Source of the DNA: Kalmusia sp. IMI 367209
Taxonomy: Eukaryota > Ascomycota > Dothideomycetes > Pleosporales > Didymosphaeriaceae
Length of the DNA: 64,000 bases
Assembly (NCBI GenBank): GCA_027946365.1
Contig: JAPEUQ010000006.1
Location: 248,001-312,000 of the forward strand
Direction of reading: 5' to 3'
How positions within the stretch are numbered: the first letter of the stretch is position 1; each line of letters opens with the position of its first letter. The translations under genes and the position numbers were made by a program. Shown in pieces: positions 48,815 to 59,488 of this stretch. The notes under the pieces are model-generated. The model saw nothing but the letters and a program-made list of their open reading frames with translations. It was not told the origin of the DNA and did not search any database.

Positions 48815-50254
48815 ATGGTTCAGTTCGGTAGCAATAAGTTTTTTCGTTCTGTTTTAGTGACCATTGCTGTTAGTACGTTCGTCACTCTTTGTTTCTATTT
48901 CACGCGGTCGGAACATGGGCTCGTTGGGTCGTTGCGCTTCAATGGAGCAAGTTTCTTGATAGGAAATCAAGAGCCAGCGAAGTGCTCGCCGTTCTTAGAG
49001 GCGAATTCTACGGATGCAGCTACTCCTTCAGTGATGAATGGTACGGCAAAGCCGTTGCCTCCTCCAGCAAAGAAACCAACATCGATACTACCCCCCAAAA
49101 AAGGCACCTTCGTCAATCTCGTCAAGGCACCACAATACATCAAATCAATCCTCGATCCAGACGACCAGTCCTTCCAGAAGCTCGAATGCTCACTGGCGAC
49201 CGACCGCTACAACTACCTCCAAATACCACCCAGCACACCCAGCCGGCCCAAGTACTTCTTCGCCCTTGACCTCTACCAAGTGGCACACATTCTCCCCCAA
49301 CTCCTCGGTAGCATCATCCAAGCCATCACGTTCCTCGGCCCCCACAACTGCGCTCTCTCCATCGTAGAAGGCCGCTCCACAGATGGCACCTACGAGATCC
49401 TGCGCTCGCTCGCGCCATACCTCGAAGACCTAGGCGTGCCTTACTTCCTCCAAATGTCGGACCTGTCCCCCCAGCGCGCCAACCCAGAGCGCATCGTGCT
49501 CCTCGCCGAACTGCGCAACCTAGCCCTGCGCGACCTCTACGAGCACCCCGACGCCTACGCCCCCGACACCACCATCATCTTCTCAAACGACGTGTACCTC
49601 TGCCCCGAGGACATCCTCGAACTCGCGCACCAGCAGGTCTTCCAGGGCGCGCACATGACATGTGGCATGGACTGGGCAAACAGCTCGTACCCCGACGCGC
49701 CGCGCTTCTACGACATCTGGATCGGGCGCTCGATGACGGGCGATACCTTTTACAAGGGCATGTGGGACTGGGACGGGGGCTTCTTTCCTGATCACGAGCT
49801 TTCGCGTACGCGGTGGAACGACTTTTTGCCGGTGCAGGTCTTCTCGTGCTGGAATGGCATCGTTGCGCTGACGGCGAAGCCGTTTATGGATGGGACGCTG
49901 CGATTGCGCGGCGTCGAGGGCGGTGATAGGGAAAAGGACGAGGAGTGCTATCAGGGGGAGCCGAATCTATTAACCAAGGATATGTGGTATTTGGGGTATA
50001 ACAAGATCGCTACGCTGCCGACGATCGTGACGGCGTATAATTATTGGGATGCGAAGGTTGCCAGGGAAGCCAGGGGATCGGTAGGGGCGCATGTCAACGG
50101 GACTATTGCGAGGGATGAGGAGAAGATTGAGTGGGAGATGGAGCCGCCAAAGCAATTCAAGTGCGTGCCCGGGAGTAGGAATCCGGAGTTTGTGCCGTGG
50201 GACCAAGGTTTGAAGGCGATTTATGGAGAGAGGAGGACCGCGGCTGAGAGGTGA
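48815..50254 (+). CDS. CAP59-type glycosyltransferase, GT69 (alpha-1,3-mannosyltransferase)
   Basis: Single exon; ATG at 48815 (MVQFGSNKFFRSVLVT) gives 479 residues. Type II membrane protein: short cytosolic N-terminus, one membrane span (residues about 10-29, SVLVTIAVSTFVTLCFYF), a Pro/Lys-rich stem, then a luminal catalytic domain from about residue 140. The domain matches the cryptococcal mannosyltransferase Cmt1/Cap59 family: KYFFALDLYQVAHILPQLLG, LSIVEGRSTDGTYEILRSL, IIFSNDVYLCPEDILEL, CGMDWANSSYP..FYDIWIGR, LPVQVFSCWNGIVAL and DECYQGEPNLLTKDMW. Enzymes of this family add alpha-1,3-mannose in the Golgi to wall or capsule glycans. Base composition changes from C-rich to G-rich near the middle. 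The frame upstream to 48764 lacks an ATG. Confidence 0.92.
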   Translation: MVQFGSNKFFRSVLVTIAVSTFVTLCFYFTRSEHGLVGSLRFNGASFLIGNQEPAKCSPFLEANSTDAATPSVMNGTAKPLPPPAKKPTSILPPKKGTFVNLVKAPQYIKSILDPDDQSFQKLECSLATDRYNYLQIPPSTPSRPKYFFALDLYQVAHILPQLLGSIIQAITFLGPHNCALSIVEGRSTDGTYEILRSLAPYLEDLGVPYFLQMSDLSPQRANPERIVLLAELRNLALRDLYEHPDAYAPDTTIIFSNDVYLCPEDILELAHQQVFQGAHMTCGMDWANSSYPDAPRFYDIWIGRSMTGDTFYKGMWDWDGGFFPDHELSRTRWNDFLPVQVFSCWNGIVALTAKPFMDGTLRLRGVEGGDREKDEECYQGEPNLLTKDMWYLGYNKIATLPTIVTAYNYWDAKVAREARGSVGAHVNGTIARDEEKIEWEMEPPKQFKCVPGSRNPEFVPWDQGLKAIYGERRTAAER

Positions 50255-50606
50255 CAGGAGAGTGGTTGCGCATACCTTTGGGTTGGAGTATTTGATATCC
50301 TTGTTCTTTTGTTTCAATCTCAGTTCGATACCCTTTCGCACCAGGATATCCTCACATCCTTATTGCTGATCTAAACTTCAAGATCACCTGCGTGGTAGGC
50401 GGATAGCTCATGGACCCGTCACGACCACGCTCATCAAGTAGATGTTCAAGCATCCTCGTCGCCGACGCCCTCCAGCTCAGCCTCATCCGCAAACACCTCA
50501 TCCGCAAACACCTCATCCGCAAACACCTCATCCTCATCCTGATCCTCACCCTGAACTTCTCCGCCCACTGCACCCTGTCAGCACATCCACTGATCAACCC
50601 AACATT
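50255..50606. other. Intergenic with a small minisatellite
   Basis: 350 bp between the convergent glycosyltransferase (+) and secreted-protein (-) genes. It holds the 15-bp tandem repeat and a following degenerate run of ctcatc and ctgatc. Confidence 0.5.
50481..50525. repeat. Minisatellite, three exact copies of a 15-bp unit
   Basis: cctcatccgcaaaca is repeated three times with no mismatch, then decays into cctcatcctcatcctgatcc. Located just beyond the stop of the ten-cysteine secreted protein, so in its 3' flank. Confidence 0.85.
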
Positions 50607-50982
50607 TCACTCACCCTGACACCCGCTCGGACACGCACAATCCGTAAACAACCCGTATGCCTGGCAGCACCTCGAAAAATTGGAAAGCAGCTCAGAGATG
50701 GACTCCGCGATGCAATCGCCGTCAGGCCCCAGGCGTGACTTCTTGCCGAATTTCCAACCCCTATGGAAACCCCTTAGAAAACGGAGGGACGGAGTAGTGA
50801 GGAAAGATAGCGGAAGGAGCAAACGGAAAGGCCATAAGGGTTACCAACCTACAGCACCACTTGGTGACCTTACGGTCCCAGTCCTCGGCCGGCGTGTGCC
50901 GATCGTGCCAGCATTTGCAGGCGAGAGATTGAGAGGCGAGAAACAGGGTGAAGAGGAAGAGGAAGAGGTTCCGGAAACGCAT
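50607..50982 (-). CDS. Small secreted cysteine-rich protein, unknown function
   Basis: Exon 1 begins at 50982: signal peptide MRFRNLFLFLFTLFLASQSL followed at once by ACKCWHDRHTPAEDW and KVTKWCC. The open frame then loses sense, and a second frame resumes with GPDGDCIAESISELLSNF, RCCQAYGLFTDCACPSGCQ and stops at 50607. Joining them needs an intron; the best pair seen is a GTAACC donor at 50844 with an acceptor at 50742 (phase 0), though a GTTGGT donor with the TAG at 50761 also works. The product has about 90 residues and ten cysteines in the order CxC, CC, C, CC, CxC, C, typical of disulfide-stabilised small secreted proteins of plant-associated fungi. No named family. An opposite-strand open frame (50680..51057) overlaps but has no features. 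Confidence 0.55.
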
Positions 50983-51715
50983 GGTGGTCAATTACGAGTC
51001 GTTGGAATGGAGTTCGATGGTGACAGCGTTCAAATTCGATTCAACGATTTGAAGTGAGAATCTGAGGAACAAGAATTATGCGTGCAGAGCTGGAACGTAG
51101 GAGGATAGACGTAGATGTTAAAGAGATACACTATATGTCAGAGCCGCCTTGGCTGGTGCTCGTTCAGTGTTTAGGAGGGAAGCAAACAGCGGAAAGGACT
51201 GTTTGCACTCGGTCGAGGGGGACATGGCGGGCAAACGCAGTATGAGAGAGCGAATAGGAGACAGAAGAGCGAATTTAACATTACAAATTTTCTCCACTTA
51301 CGCCTTTCGATGTTTTCCAAGTAGACCTTGGTAATGCTGCCTACCCTGGGGTCGCATACTCTCCATAAATTCGTCCTGGTCGTGCTGAGTACGTATGGAT
51401 AACGGTTACGAGAGTGCTCATGAACACGGAAAGCTCTTCTGTTGTTCAAGCATGCATCTAGTCGATGTCAAAGTGCTTTCAGGAACACCTTCGGAGATCT
51501 TGCAAAGAGATTGTAGCATGTGAGAAGATGTCCTCGTGGCTTCGAACTGAAGCGTGCATCCATAATTTCATATCAAATAAGAAGCTGGGTATCTACGTAC
51601 TTGCTGCAAAGAGGCTTCCCCGCGCTCGCTTCGGACCACGCATGAGATGCACGATATGTGACTTTAAACTCTAGTCATGCTCAACCAAAGCTTGCCTTCC
51701 TTACCAATCTATCGC
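50983..51715. other. Intergenic
   Basis: 730 bp with the promoter of the small secreted protein on its left and the 3' flank of the dynamitin gene on its right. No element recognised. Confidence 0.5.
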
Positions 51716-52987
51716 TCATGTCCCCGTACTTCCCCCGGGTAGCTTATCAACCCGCTCTTCGATCCGCTTGACCCAATCACCGACCAGGTGCATATTGTTC
51801 TGCATAGCAACCTCGCTCTTTTTCACATCTTCCTCTAGCTCCTGTATAGATGCCTCCCACTTTTTGATCTCGGCCTCTTGCTGCGACTGCCGGCTTTCTA
51901 GCTCAGTGAGCACATCGTCTGCGGCCCACGCGCTCGTGTGCACCAGCCTCAACGTCCGTAGCCGCTCTAGCATCATGGGGAGGACAGGCGAAAGTTTGTC
52001 GATAGAGGGTAGTGTGCCGTAGAGTGCGTTGATCTTCGCTTCTTGCTCAGGGTTGGGCGAATCTCCGTCCAGAGATGCCTCTGCGCGAAGCTGTCTCAAC
52101 TGCTCTGCGTCTGTTATCATCTTCTTGATCTGAGCGCCCGCTGCTTCCAAGGTGCCTTGGCTCGCGTCCCCCACTAGCCCTACTGTTTGCTCGATTTTCT
52201 CTAATGTCTTGAACAGCGGAAATGGCGCCTTGTCTCCAAGGTCGGGCATCGTATTCCCATTGAGTCCTAAAGCCTGCTCCAATTTATCCAACCTGCCATC
52301 AAAGTCTCTCGCCTGATCGAGCACGAACTCTAGCTGACTCTTCTGTACCTGCGATCCCGGAAGCGGCGGCTGACTCGCAATGGCTTTAGAAATACCTTTG
52401 GAGGGGTCGAAAGGTACGTAATTATTGAATTTGTCAATTGTGCGGTCGAGCTGTGGTCCTGCACCCCGTACACCGCCACGGCGCATAGCGTATATATAGT
52501 CCACTTTTTCAGATATGAACTCAATAACCTCTTTGGGATCTCGCTCCTCGATCTTGCTCTTGTCGCCGGACTCAATCCGCTGCTTATACTCCACATCCAA
52601 CTCCTCCAGCTCCTGCTTCACTCGCATGAGCTTCCGTGAGAACGATTCTTTCTCTTCATCGCTATCGTCACCCAGAATCTGCCCCCTCCGCCGTGCGCGT
52701 GTTGATGTGCGGTACGAGCGACGCTGCGCGCTGATGTTGTCGGAGAAGTCCACGCCGTGTGCGTCTACCCGCGAAGGCTGGAAGCGATTGCGTGCTTGGT
52801 CGGTTTGTAAATGTTGGTGTCGTATAGCGGAGGCTTCAGGATCGTCGTCGTCTTGTTCGGAGTCGGAGACAGCGGTGGAAGCTTGGATGGTACTCACGTC
52901 TTCTGCGAGTTCGGGCGTTTCGTAGACATCCGGAGCTGTGTCAATTCCCGGAAGGCTGTCGTACTTCGGCTTCTGTGCTTCCGCCAT
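51716..52987 (-). CDS. JNM1: Dynamitin (dynactin subunit 2, p50)
   Basis: Structural subunit of dynactin, which links dynein to cargo and moves nuclei along microtubules. Single exon; ATG at 52987 gives MAEAQKPKYDSLPGIDTAPD and 423 residues, usual for fungal dynamitin. The N-terminal motif PKYDSLPGIDTAPDVYETPE is the conserved segment that contacts the Arp1 filament. An acidic stretch (SEQDDDDPEAS) follows, then three long coiled-coil regions: residues about 130-170 (SRKLMRVKQELEELDVEYKQ), about 230-330 and about 350-420 (ELESRQSQQEAEIKKWEASI). The conserved PFDPSKGISKAI and GLNGNTMPDLGDKAPFP patches are present. The frame continues upstream of 52987 without an in-frame reason to start earlier. 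Confidence 0.92.
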   Translation of the reverse strand: MAEAQKPKYDSLPGIDTAPDVYETPELAEDVSTIQASTAVSDSEQDDDDPEASAIRHQHLQTDQARNRFQPSRVDAHGVDFSDNISAQRRSYRTSTRARRRGQILGDDSDEEKESFSRKLMRVKQELEELDVEYKQRIESGDKSKIEERDPKEVIEFISEKVDYIYAMRRGGVRGAGPQLDRTIDKFNNYVPFDPSKGISKAIASQPPLPGSQVQKSQLEFVLDQARDFDGRLDKLEQALGLNGNTMPDLGDKAPFPLFKTLEKIEQTVGLVGDASQGTLEAAGAQIKKMITDAEQLRQLRAEASLDGDSPNPEQEAKINALYGTLPSIDKLSPVLPMMLERLRTLRLVHTSAWAADDVLTELESRQSQQEAEIKKWEASIQELEEDVKKSEVAMQNNMHLVGDWVKRIEERVDKLPGGSTGT

Positions 52988-53753
52988 GGTGGCAGACCTA
53001 AGATATCTCGTTGACGGCGGGTCGTGGTTGTTTGGGGAGAGACAGGAGTTTTCGTTTACTATTGGGAAACGCGAAGTCGCGCCTTCCCCAACCCAAATGG
53101 CCCGTGCGCCAATCATGCAAACACCCTAGATAGCATCAGGGTTGGTATAGGCCAAGAGTGACGACCAAATACATAGCAATACTAATTATACGGCTAAATG
53201 CAGAGCTTATGGCAAGTCCGAGTAAATGTGATACTTCATAGTAGCAAGGAAAGCGGTTCTCCCTAGAGTAAATACTAATCTCGGCGATTTTTTATTATCG
53301 TAGTATAATTTAGTTTATATGCCTAGTATAAGCTTCCTGTAAATAACATATGCTAGAATGTATGGGATTAAGCTGGATGTAGTGGCATCCAATGCTTCTG
53401 ATACTGGACAGTCTCTTCGAGGACGAAACACAAATCTAAGAGAAAAGATGGTGATATCATTCCAATTACCGTACTAAGATACACCGCGCAAAATCCGCAA
53501 ACAGAAAGACCTTTTCCAGCACTGGGTACACTAATAGTAAAACGCCTCCTTATGAGAAAACGCATCCGAGGTGTTGTTGGCCAACCGGAGCGCTATTTAC
53601 ATGAACATATACTCCAACATTGCCTCTCCCCCCGTTGCATCATATATCCTGTTTCTCTCTCGACAATGAGTCAAACATATTTGAACTATTTCTTGAACCC
53701 GGAGTCCTCTGTACTCGCCTGTGTTGATTCCGTAGAGGCTGGAGCTGGACCAT
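52988..53753. other. Intergenic, AT-rich
   Basis: 770 bp with the dynamitin promoter and the 3' flank of CPA2. AT-rich around 53150-53350. The apparent plus-strand frame 53552..53902 overlaps the last CPA2 exon and is a shadow. Confidence 0.5.
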
Positions 53754-56700
53754 CTACAACGGTCGGCCACCGACGAAGTCACTCCACGGACGGACCTCGC
53801 TCGGAATACCCTCCTTCTTTGGCAGCTTCTCGCTCATGCACTGGGCGAAGAGGACGGCAGTCTAGCAGTGTGTTAGCTTTTGCATGTTTAAATGAGGAAT
53901 AGACTAATCAACGCACCTTGGGCTCCATGAATAGCGGCACGCCAAAGTCGACCGCATTCCTCCTCATCACGTAGTCCTCATCGATAAGCGAGCTGGCCCT
54001 GTACTTAGCTAAATTGAAAACGCCTCGGATATCGTATTTCTGGAACACTTCACGAAGCGCCCTCTTGTCCTCCTTGGGGAATTCAATAACGTCCACAGTG
54101 ACGCCTTCAGTGTTACTCTCAAGCAGCTGCTTGACGTCTTGGTTGGCAGCGTAGAATTTGTAGCCAAGGGGTTGGATGTATTTCGCGACCTGGATGAGGT
54201 AGCCGGACTCGACGTCGCCGCCGAATAGTAGACCCTCACCCGGTACAGGGAGACGGAAGTTCATGGTTGATTGAGCAGATGCCCAATAGGCTTCGATGAG
54301 GTCCTTTCCGAAGCAAGCCATCTCACCAGTAGATGCCATTTCGACACCAACAAAGGGATCCGCGCCAGCCAACCTAGTCCACGAGAATTGCGGTACCTTA
54401 GTCGCGACATAGTCACGCTTGACGGACATCAGATCGAAAGGCTCGGGGACCTCGCGGCCGACCAGAGCTTTAGTAGCCACGTCAATGAAGTTTGTACCAA
54501 GAACCTTGCTAACGAAAGGGAAGGATCGAGAGGCACGGAGGTTACATTCAATGACCTTGAGCTTGGGTTCTTCGCCTTCGACCTCCTGCTTGATGATTTG
54601 CATGTTGAAGGGGCCGGTAATGTTCCATGCCTTCGCAACCTTATCCGCAATTTCCTTGACACGTTCCTTGATCCGGTCATCGAGGTTGACCGGAGGTAGT
54701 ACGAGCGTGGCGTCACCGGAGTGTACACCTGCGTTTTCGACGTGCTCACTGACGGCATGGACGAGCACCTTGCCGCCGGAGGCAACAGCATCACAGTCGA
54801 TCTCCTGTGCACCATCGATGTACTGGGTGATGACGACAGGATGGTCCGGAGATACGTTAGAAGCGGCAGTGAGCTTCTCCTGAAGCTCGGATTCACTTCG
54901 AATAACGGTCATGGCAGCACCAGAGAGAACATACGAGGGACGGACGAGCACGGGATATCCAACGGACTCAACGAATTTCTTCGCGTCTTCATAGGAATTG
55001 AGCTCCTTCCACGCTGGCTGGTCAACGCCAATGGAGTCCAAGATGGAGGAGAATTTGTGACGGTCTTCGGCTTTGTCGATATCAGCAGGATCCGTGCCTA
55101 GTACCTTGGCTTTTCCGCTCTCCTGAAGTTTCAACGCAATATTCTGGGGTAATTGACCTCCGACGGAGACAACGACACCGCTAGCGGTTTCCAATTCGTA
55201 GATATCCATGACACGCTCGTAGCTGAGTTCTTCGAAGTAAAGTTTGTCGGCGACATCAAAGTCAGTGCTGTATGTTTCAGGCTAGTCACAGTCAGCATCA
55301 TTCAGAACGTGGAGTAAGGTACCTCGTGAATGTCACTGCTCAGCCAAAGCGCTCATAACGCTAGAAGGCAAAAGTTTGGAGACGGGCCTTATGTGTATCA
55401 TGCATCCTGGGATAACTTGGTCCACAATGCGTCTCCAAGCTTTCGACCTGATATAGCATTTTTTCGCGGCTCTGAGCAAGCTGAGACATATCCACCCGTA
55501 TTCGGTAATACGTACGTTGTACTGTCGATGAATTAGTAAATGTTTGAGCATTATGATAAGCATTGTAACTCACATTTATCATCACAGTCTTCTTTCCGAG
55601 AGCGTTCAAGGAGCGTGTAGCGTTGACTGCACACCAGTCGAACTCGACGGAACTTCCGATGCGGTAGACACCGCTTCCGAGAACAAGAATACCATGGTCG
55701 TCAAACGTAACATCGTGCGAAGAAGCGTTGTAGGTGGTCTGGAGATTTTGGTTAGTGACTGGAAGCACTTGCTAACGGACAGCTGTAATAACACACGATG
55801 GCCCATCTCGTCCAGAAGGAAGAAACACGTCGCCCGCAATCGACACCGTCATCAACACCAACACCAGATTACAACCAAATTGGGATGAAAAAAAAGGTAT
55901 TAAGAACTTACATATAAATAATTCGTATTTGCAGGGAACTCTGCAGCCAGGGTATCGATCTTCTTCACCCACGGCCTGATTCCGAAGCTCTTCCTGCGTG
56001 CTCGCACTTCATCTTCGGTGCTGTTCACAGCCTTGGCGATCTGCTTGTCGGAAAAGCCGAGCTTTTTAGCCTTGAGGATGATCTCCTTCTTGAGACCGAA
56101 TAGGCTGCCGATTTCCTCAAGCTCTTGCGTGCATTCTACGATGTTTTGTAGCTTGTATAGGAACCACTTGTCGATTTTGGTCAGGTCGTGGATTCTATCG
56201 ACGCTGTAGCCTTCATGATACATGGCTTGGCCAACGGCTAGCCATCGTCGGTCGGTAGGATTCTTCAATTCTTCATCAAGGCTCTCGCCGTATTTCTCTC
56301 CCTGAAAACCTAAGAACTTGGGGTCTACTTGTCGGCAGGCCTTCTGGAAGGACTCCTCGAAAGTACGCCCGATAGCCATGACTTCACCAACGGACTTCAT
56401 GGAACTGCCAATATCTCTCTTAACGTTTTGGAATTTGCTGAGATCCCACCTAGGCATCTTCGTAACGACGTAGTCCAGGCTAGGTTCGAAATTGGCAGTA
56501 GTCGTCTTGGTGACCGCATTGGGCAGCTCAGGCAGCGTGTGGCCGAGACCAATCTTTGCAGCAGTGTAAGCCAGAGGATATCCAGTCGCTTTCGAGGCCA
56601 GAGCAGATGAACGCGACAGACGAGCGTTCACTTCAATGACTCTGTAGTCCAGACCATCAGGTTGGAGGCAGTACTGGACATTACATTCTCCCACAACGCC

Positions 56701-57824
56701 CAAGTGACGCACAATCTTGATCGATGCTGACCGAAGCATATGGTACTCCTCGTCACTGAAGGTTTGACTGGGAGAAACGACTATACTGTCACCAGTATGT
56801 ACTCCCAGTGGATCGAAATTTTCCATGTTACAGACCGTTATGCAGTTGTCAGCTGCGTCCCGAACCACCTCATATTCTGCTTCCTTCCAGCCCTTAAGGG
56901 ATTTCTCGACCAGGATTTGGGGTGACAGAGAAAGAGAACGGGCGGACAAGTTCCTGAGCTCTTCTGCGTTGTTCGCAAAGCCTGATCCGAGGCCACCGAG
57001 CGCGTAAGCAGCACGAACGATGATAGGATATCCGACCTTCTCGGCAGCGTCTAGAGCTTCTTCGACAGAGTTGACGGCGATGGATTTGGCGATGGGGATA
57101 TCGATCTCGTCCAGAGCTCGCGCAAACAGATCACGATCCTCGCTGGTCTCTAGAGTCTTGATGCTTGTTCCTAGCACCTTCACGCCGTACTTCTCGAAGA
57201 TACCCTTCTTGTTCATTTGCACGCCCAAGTTCAGGGCAGTCTGACCACCAAAGCTGAGGAAGATGCCGTCTGGTTTCTCCTTCTGGATCACATATTCGGC
57301 ATATTCGGGGGTGACGGGGAGGTAGTAGATTTCATCGGCGAGCACGTGCGAAGTTTGGATGGTCGCAATGTTGGGGTTGAGGAGCACAGATTTAACACCG
57401 GCTTCTTTGAGTGCCTTCAGGGCTTGCGAGCCTTGAGAGAGGTCAGCATTCACTAATCAGCTTTATGAATCATCCAGATCGTACCAGAGTAATCAAACTC
57501 TCCCGCCTGGCCAATGCTAAGACCACCACTTCCAATGACGAGAACCTTCTTGACATCCACCAGGTCGCGAGCTCCAGCGATTGCGCCGCTGTTCAGGTAT
57601 GCCTGCGCATTTGGTGCCTCCTGTGTCTGGTTCCATGTTGCGGAGATCTTGGTGAAAGCTCGCAGCTGTCGGTATGCGCTCGTTGACTCATTGGTAGTTC
57701 TAAGTGAAGCCAAAGGCCTCGAAGCTCGCGAGACGAAAGATCGAGAGGCGGCCGGGGATGTGAGCGCGCGATATTGACCCGACAGTGCTGGCGCGCGACG
57801 TGCCAGACGCCCGCAGAGAGCCAT
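53754..57824 (-). CDS. CPA2: Carbamoyl-phosphate synthase, arginine-specific, large subunit
   Basis: Makes carbamoyl phosphate from bicarbonate, glutamine-derived ammonia and two ATP for arginine synthesis, in mitochondria in filamentous fungi. Exons in coding order: 57824..57485, 57431..55912, 55738..55574, 55521..55516, 55281..53917, 53861..53754; 1167 residues. N-terminal 70 residues form a Ser/Arg/Ala-rich mitochondrial presequence ([20 protein letters not shown]). Then two ATP-grasp halves: [54 protein letters not shown]; and [48 protein letters not shown]; a C-terminal MGS-like regulatory domain follows. The fourth exon is a 6-nt microexon (Tyr-Asn) that completes [12 protein letters not shown]. 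The last intron is needed to reach [20 protein letters not shown]; without it the frame stops at 53908. Introns 3 and 5 (173 and 234 nt) are unusually long here. Confidence 0.95.
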
Positions 57825-58600
57825 AGCAGGCGGTCAAGCACCAGGAGCGTTGAGCTCTATTGAAGCCGCGCGGAAGGTACAGAGACAGCGGATGCGCAGG
57901 CAAAGGGCTGTTCAAAGGCCGCAGGATGCAATTGAGGGTCGCTGGAGCTCAAGCACTTGACGTGAGGAGTCAGAAGTGCCTTCTTGTAGTGATCGTGAAA
58001 TTTATTTTGCGGGGAGGATAGCTGTCGCGCCAAATTCTATGATTCGCTGAGACATCGGGCCGGTCCCGATAAGGTCTGAGAGCTATCAAAGGCGGTCAAC
58101 GCGAACCCTTGACACTGCAAATGGACAATTACTTCATGCATGCGCACAAATGCTCGTCCGACAATAGCATATACATTGTATCAATAAATAGCACTATGTT
58201 TTGCAGCCGTGAACGTCGGATAGCACTGCGCTTGCCACGCTCGACTGCTTAGAGCTCTACCCCAAGGCTGACCGATAACCGGCGCGGATGTGCATTTTGA
58301 GTCGAAAATTTCTCAACGGGCCTGAGCCAACGTCACGCTGCATGAGATTGGCCTATAGGTCACAGTCATTCACCAGACTGCATGCTACGGCTAGATCTGC
58401 ACCCCGTCGTAAGCCGCGCGCAAAATTCATCCTTTGACTCAAATGCGGACCACCTAGCCAAGCCCGCGGCAGCACGCCTTTCGACGCCGGTAGATCGGCT
58501 GCTCACTTCCGGTGAATCATGATCGACATACGGTGGAACTTGAAGTTTGCCAAAGTATCGCCTTGGGCTTCTATCATGAAGTATGTCCGCTTGTATTCCC
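57825..58600. promoter_or_regulatory. CPA2 upstream region and LCL3 3' flank
   Basis: 775 bp between the CPA2 start and the LCL3 stop, both genes on the minus strand, so this is the CPA2 promoter plus the LCL3 3' UTR. No clear TATA box or upstream-ORF regulator was found. Confidence 0.45.
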
Positions 58601-59488
58601 TCATCCCGCCTTCTTTTGTTTCTCTGCTGCTGCATGTCGTGCCTTGTATTCTCTCGGTGTCTCCGCCTTCACCGCGGTCTCACCACGCAGTCGCCCCAAG
58701 AGGTTCGGTTTGGTCCACATGCCGACCTTCTGCTCTTTGGCCATTTCTTGTGCGTCGCGGTACTTTTGCTCGGATCTCCCAAATTCAGACCCCGTCTTCG
58801 CTTCATAGACAGTTGCTAGTCCTTTTTTCAACATCTCGAGGCCAACATCTTTCCTGCGAAACCACCTACGCACAGTCACCTGAGCGACAACCCTGTCGTA
58901 CTGATCGCGTCTGTAAATGTGCGCTCGAACAGGCCGATTATGAATATATGCCGTGAGCCAATCGAGTGCCTCCTGAGAATATGGCTGTGCCTCTCGGCCC
59001 CAATGCGCCAGTTCAGGAGCGTCGACACCAGCAATTCGAACATGTATCTGAAAATAGGTCAGTGATAGGTAATCGAGGGTAAAGTCTGTGCCGAGCGTTA
59101 CGAAGCCGTAACATACAGTGTTGTTCGCGAGTCTTTCGCGCGTAGTTGGCACTTTCTTCCCCGGTACCCAGCCCCATCCAGCTATCCTCCCACCAGGTGT
59201 ATGGAACAACCTGAAGTTATCGGCATCGCCAACGCTTGTCACTTGACCAAACAAGCTTCGTCGACGGAAGTAGCCAGGCTTGATATGGTTGACGTTTGGA
59301 ATGCGGCGCAAGTATGATTTGTAGAGCCGTATCAGCGCTACAGTGGAAGCTGTTAGAACAAGAGATGTGCCGAGGGTTGCAGGATCAGTGAGCGTAGACG
59401 ACCACTCTTCCGACTTCAGCTTCGCCAACCGAGCGGAGAAACTAGCCTTCTTCTCGTCATCTTCGTCGCCCGGCCAGGGCCATCGCAT
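58601..59488 (-). CDS. LCL3: Membrane-anchored staphylococcal-nuclease-like endonuclease
   Basis: Exons in coding order: 59488..59117 and 59047..58601; 272 residues. N-terminal MRWPWPGDEDDEKK, one membrane span at residues about 38-57 (TLGTSLVLTASTVALIRLYK), then a thermonuclease (SNase-like) domain: GQVTSVGDADNFRLFHTPGG, RIAGVDAPELAHWGREAQPY, VRAHIYRRDQYDRVVAQVTV, VGLEMLKKGLATVYEAKTGS. Catalytic-type Arg, Asp and Glu residues (RIAGVDAPE, YDRVVA) are kept. Yeast Lcl3 sits on mitochondria. The 69-nt intron (59048..59116; GTATGT donor, TTCAG acceptor) is a multiple of three and has no stop, so retention would insert 23 residues between NNT and IHVRIAG; homologues lack such an insert. Confidence 0.9.
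   Translation of the reverse strand: MRWPWPGDEDDEKKASFSARLAKLKSEEWSSTLTDPATLGTSLVLTASTVALIRLYKSYLRRIPNVNHIKPGYFRRRSLFGQVTSVGDADNFRLFHTPGGRIAGWGWVPGKKVPTTRERLANNTVCYGFVTLGTDFTLDYLSLTYFQIHVRIAGVDAPELAHWGREAQPYSQEALDWLTAYIHNRPVRAHIYRRDQYDRVVAQVTVRRWFRRKDVGLEMLKKGLATVYEAKTGSEFGRSEQKYRDAQEMAKEQKVGMWTKPNLLGRLRGETAVKAETPREYKARHAAAEKQKKAG

Noticed and set aside
50680..51057. 125-codon plus-strand ORF
   Set aside because: Overlaps the minus-strand secreted-protein gene, which has a signal peptide, cysteine pattern and plausible intron; the plus-strand product has no recognisable feature.
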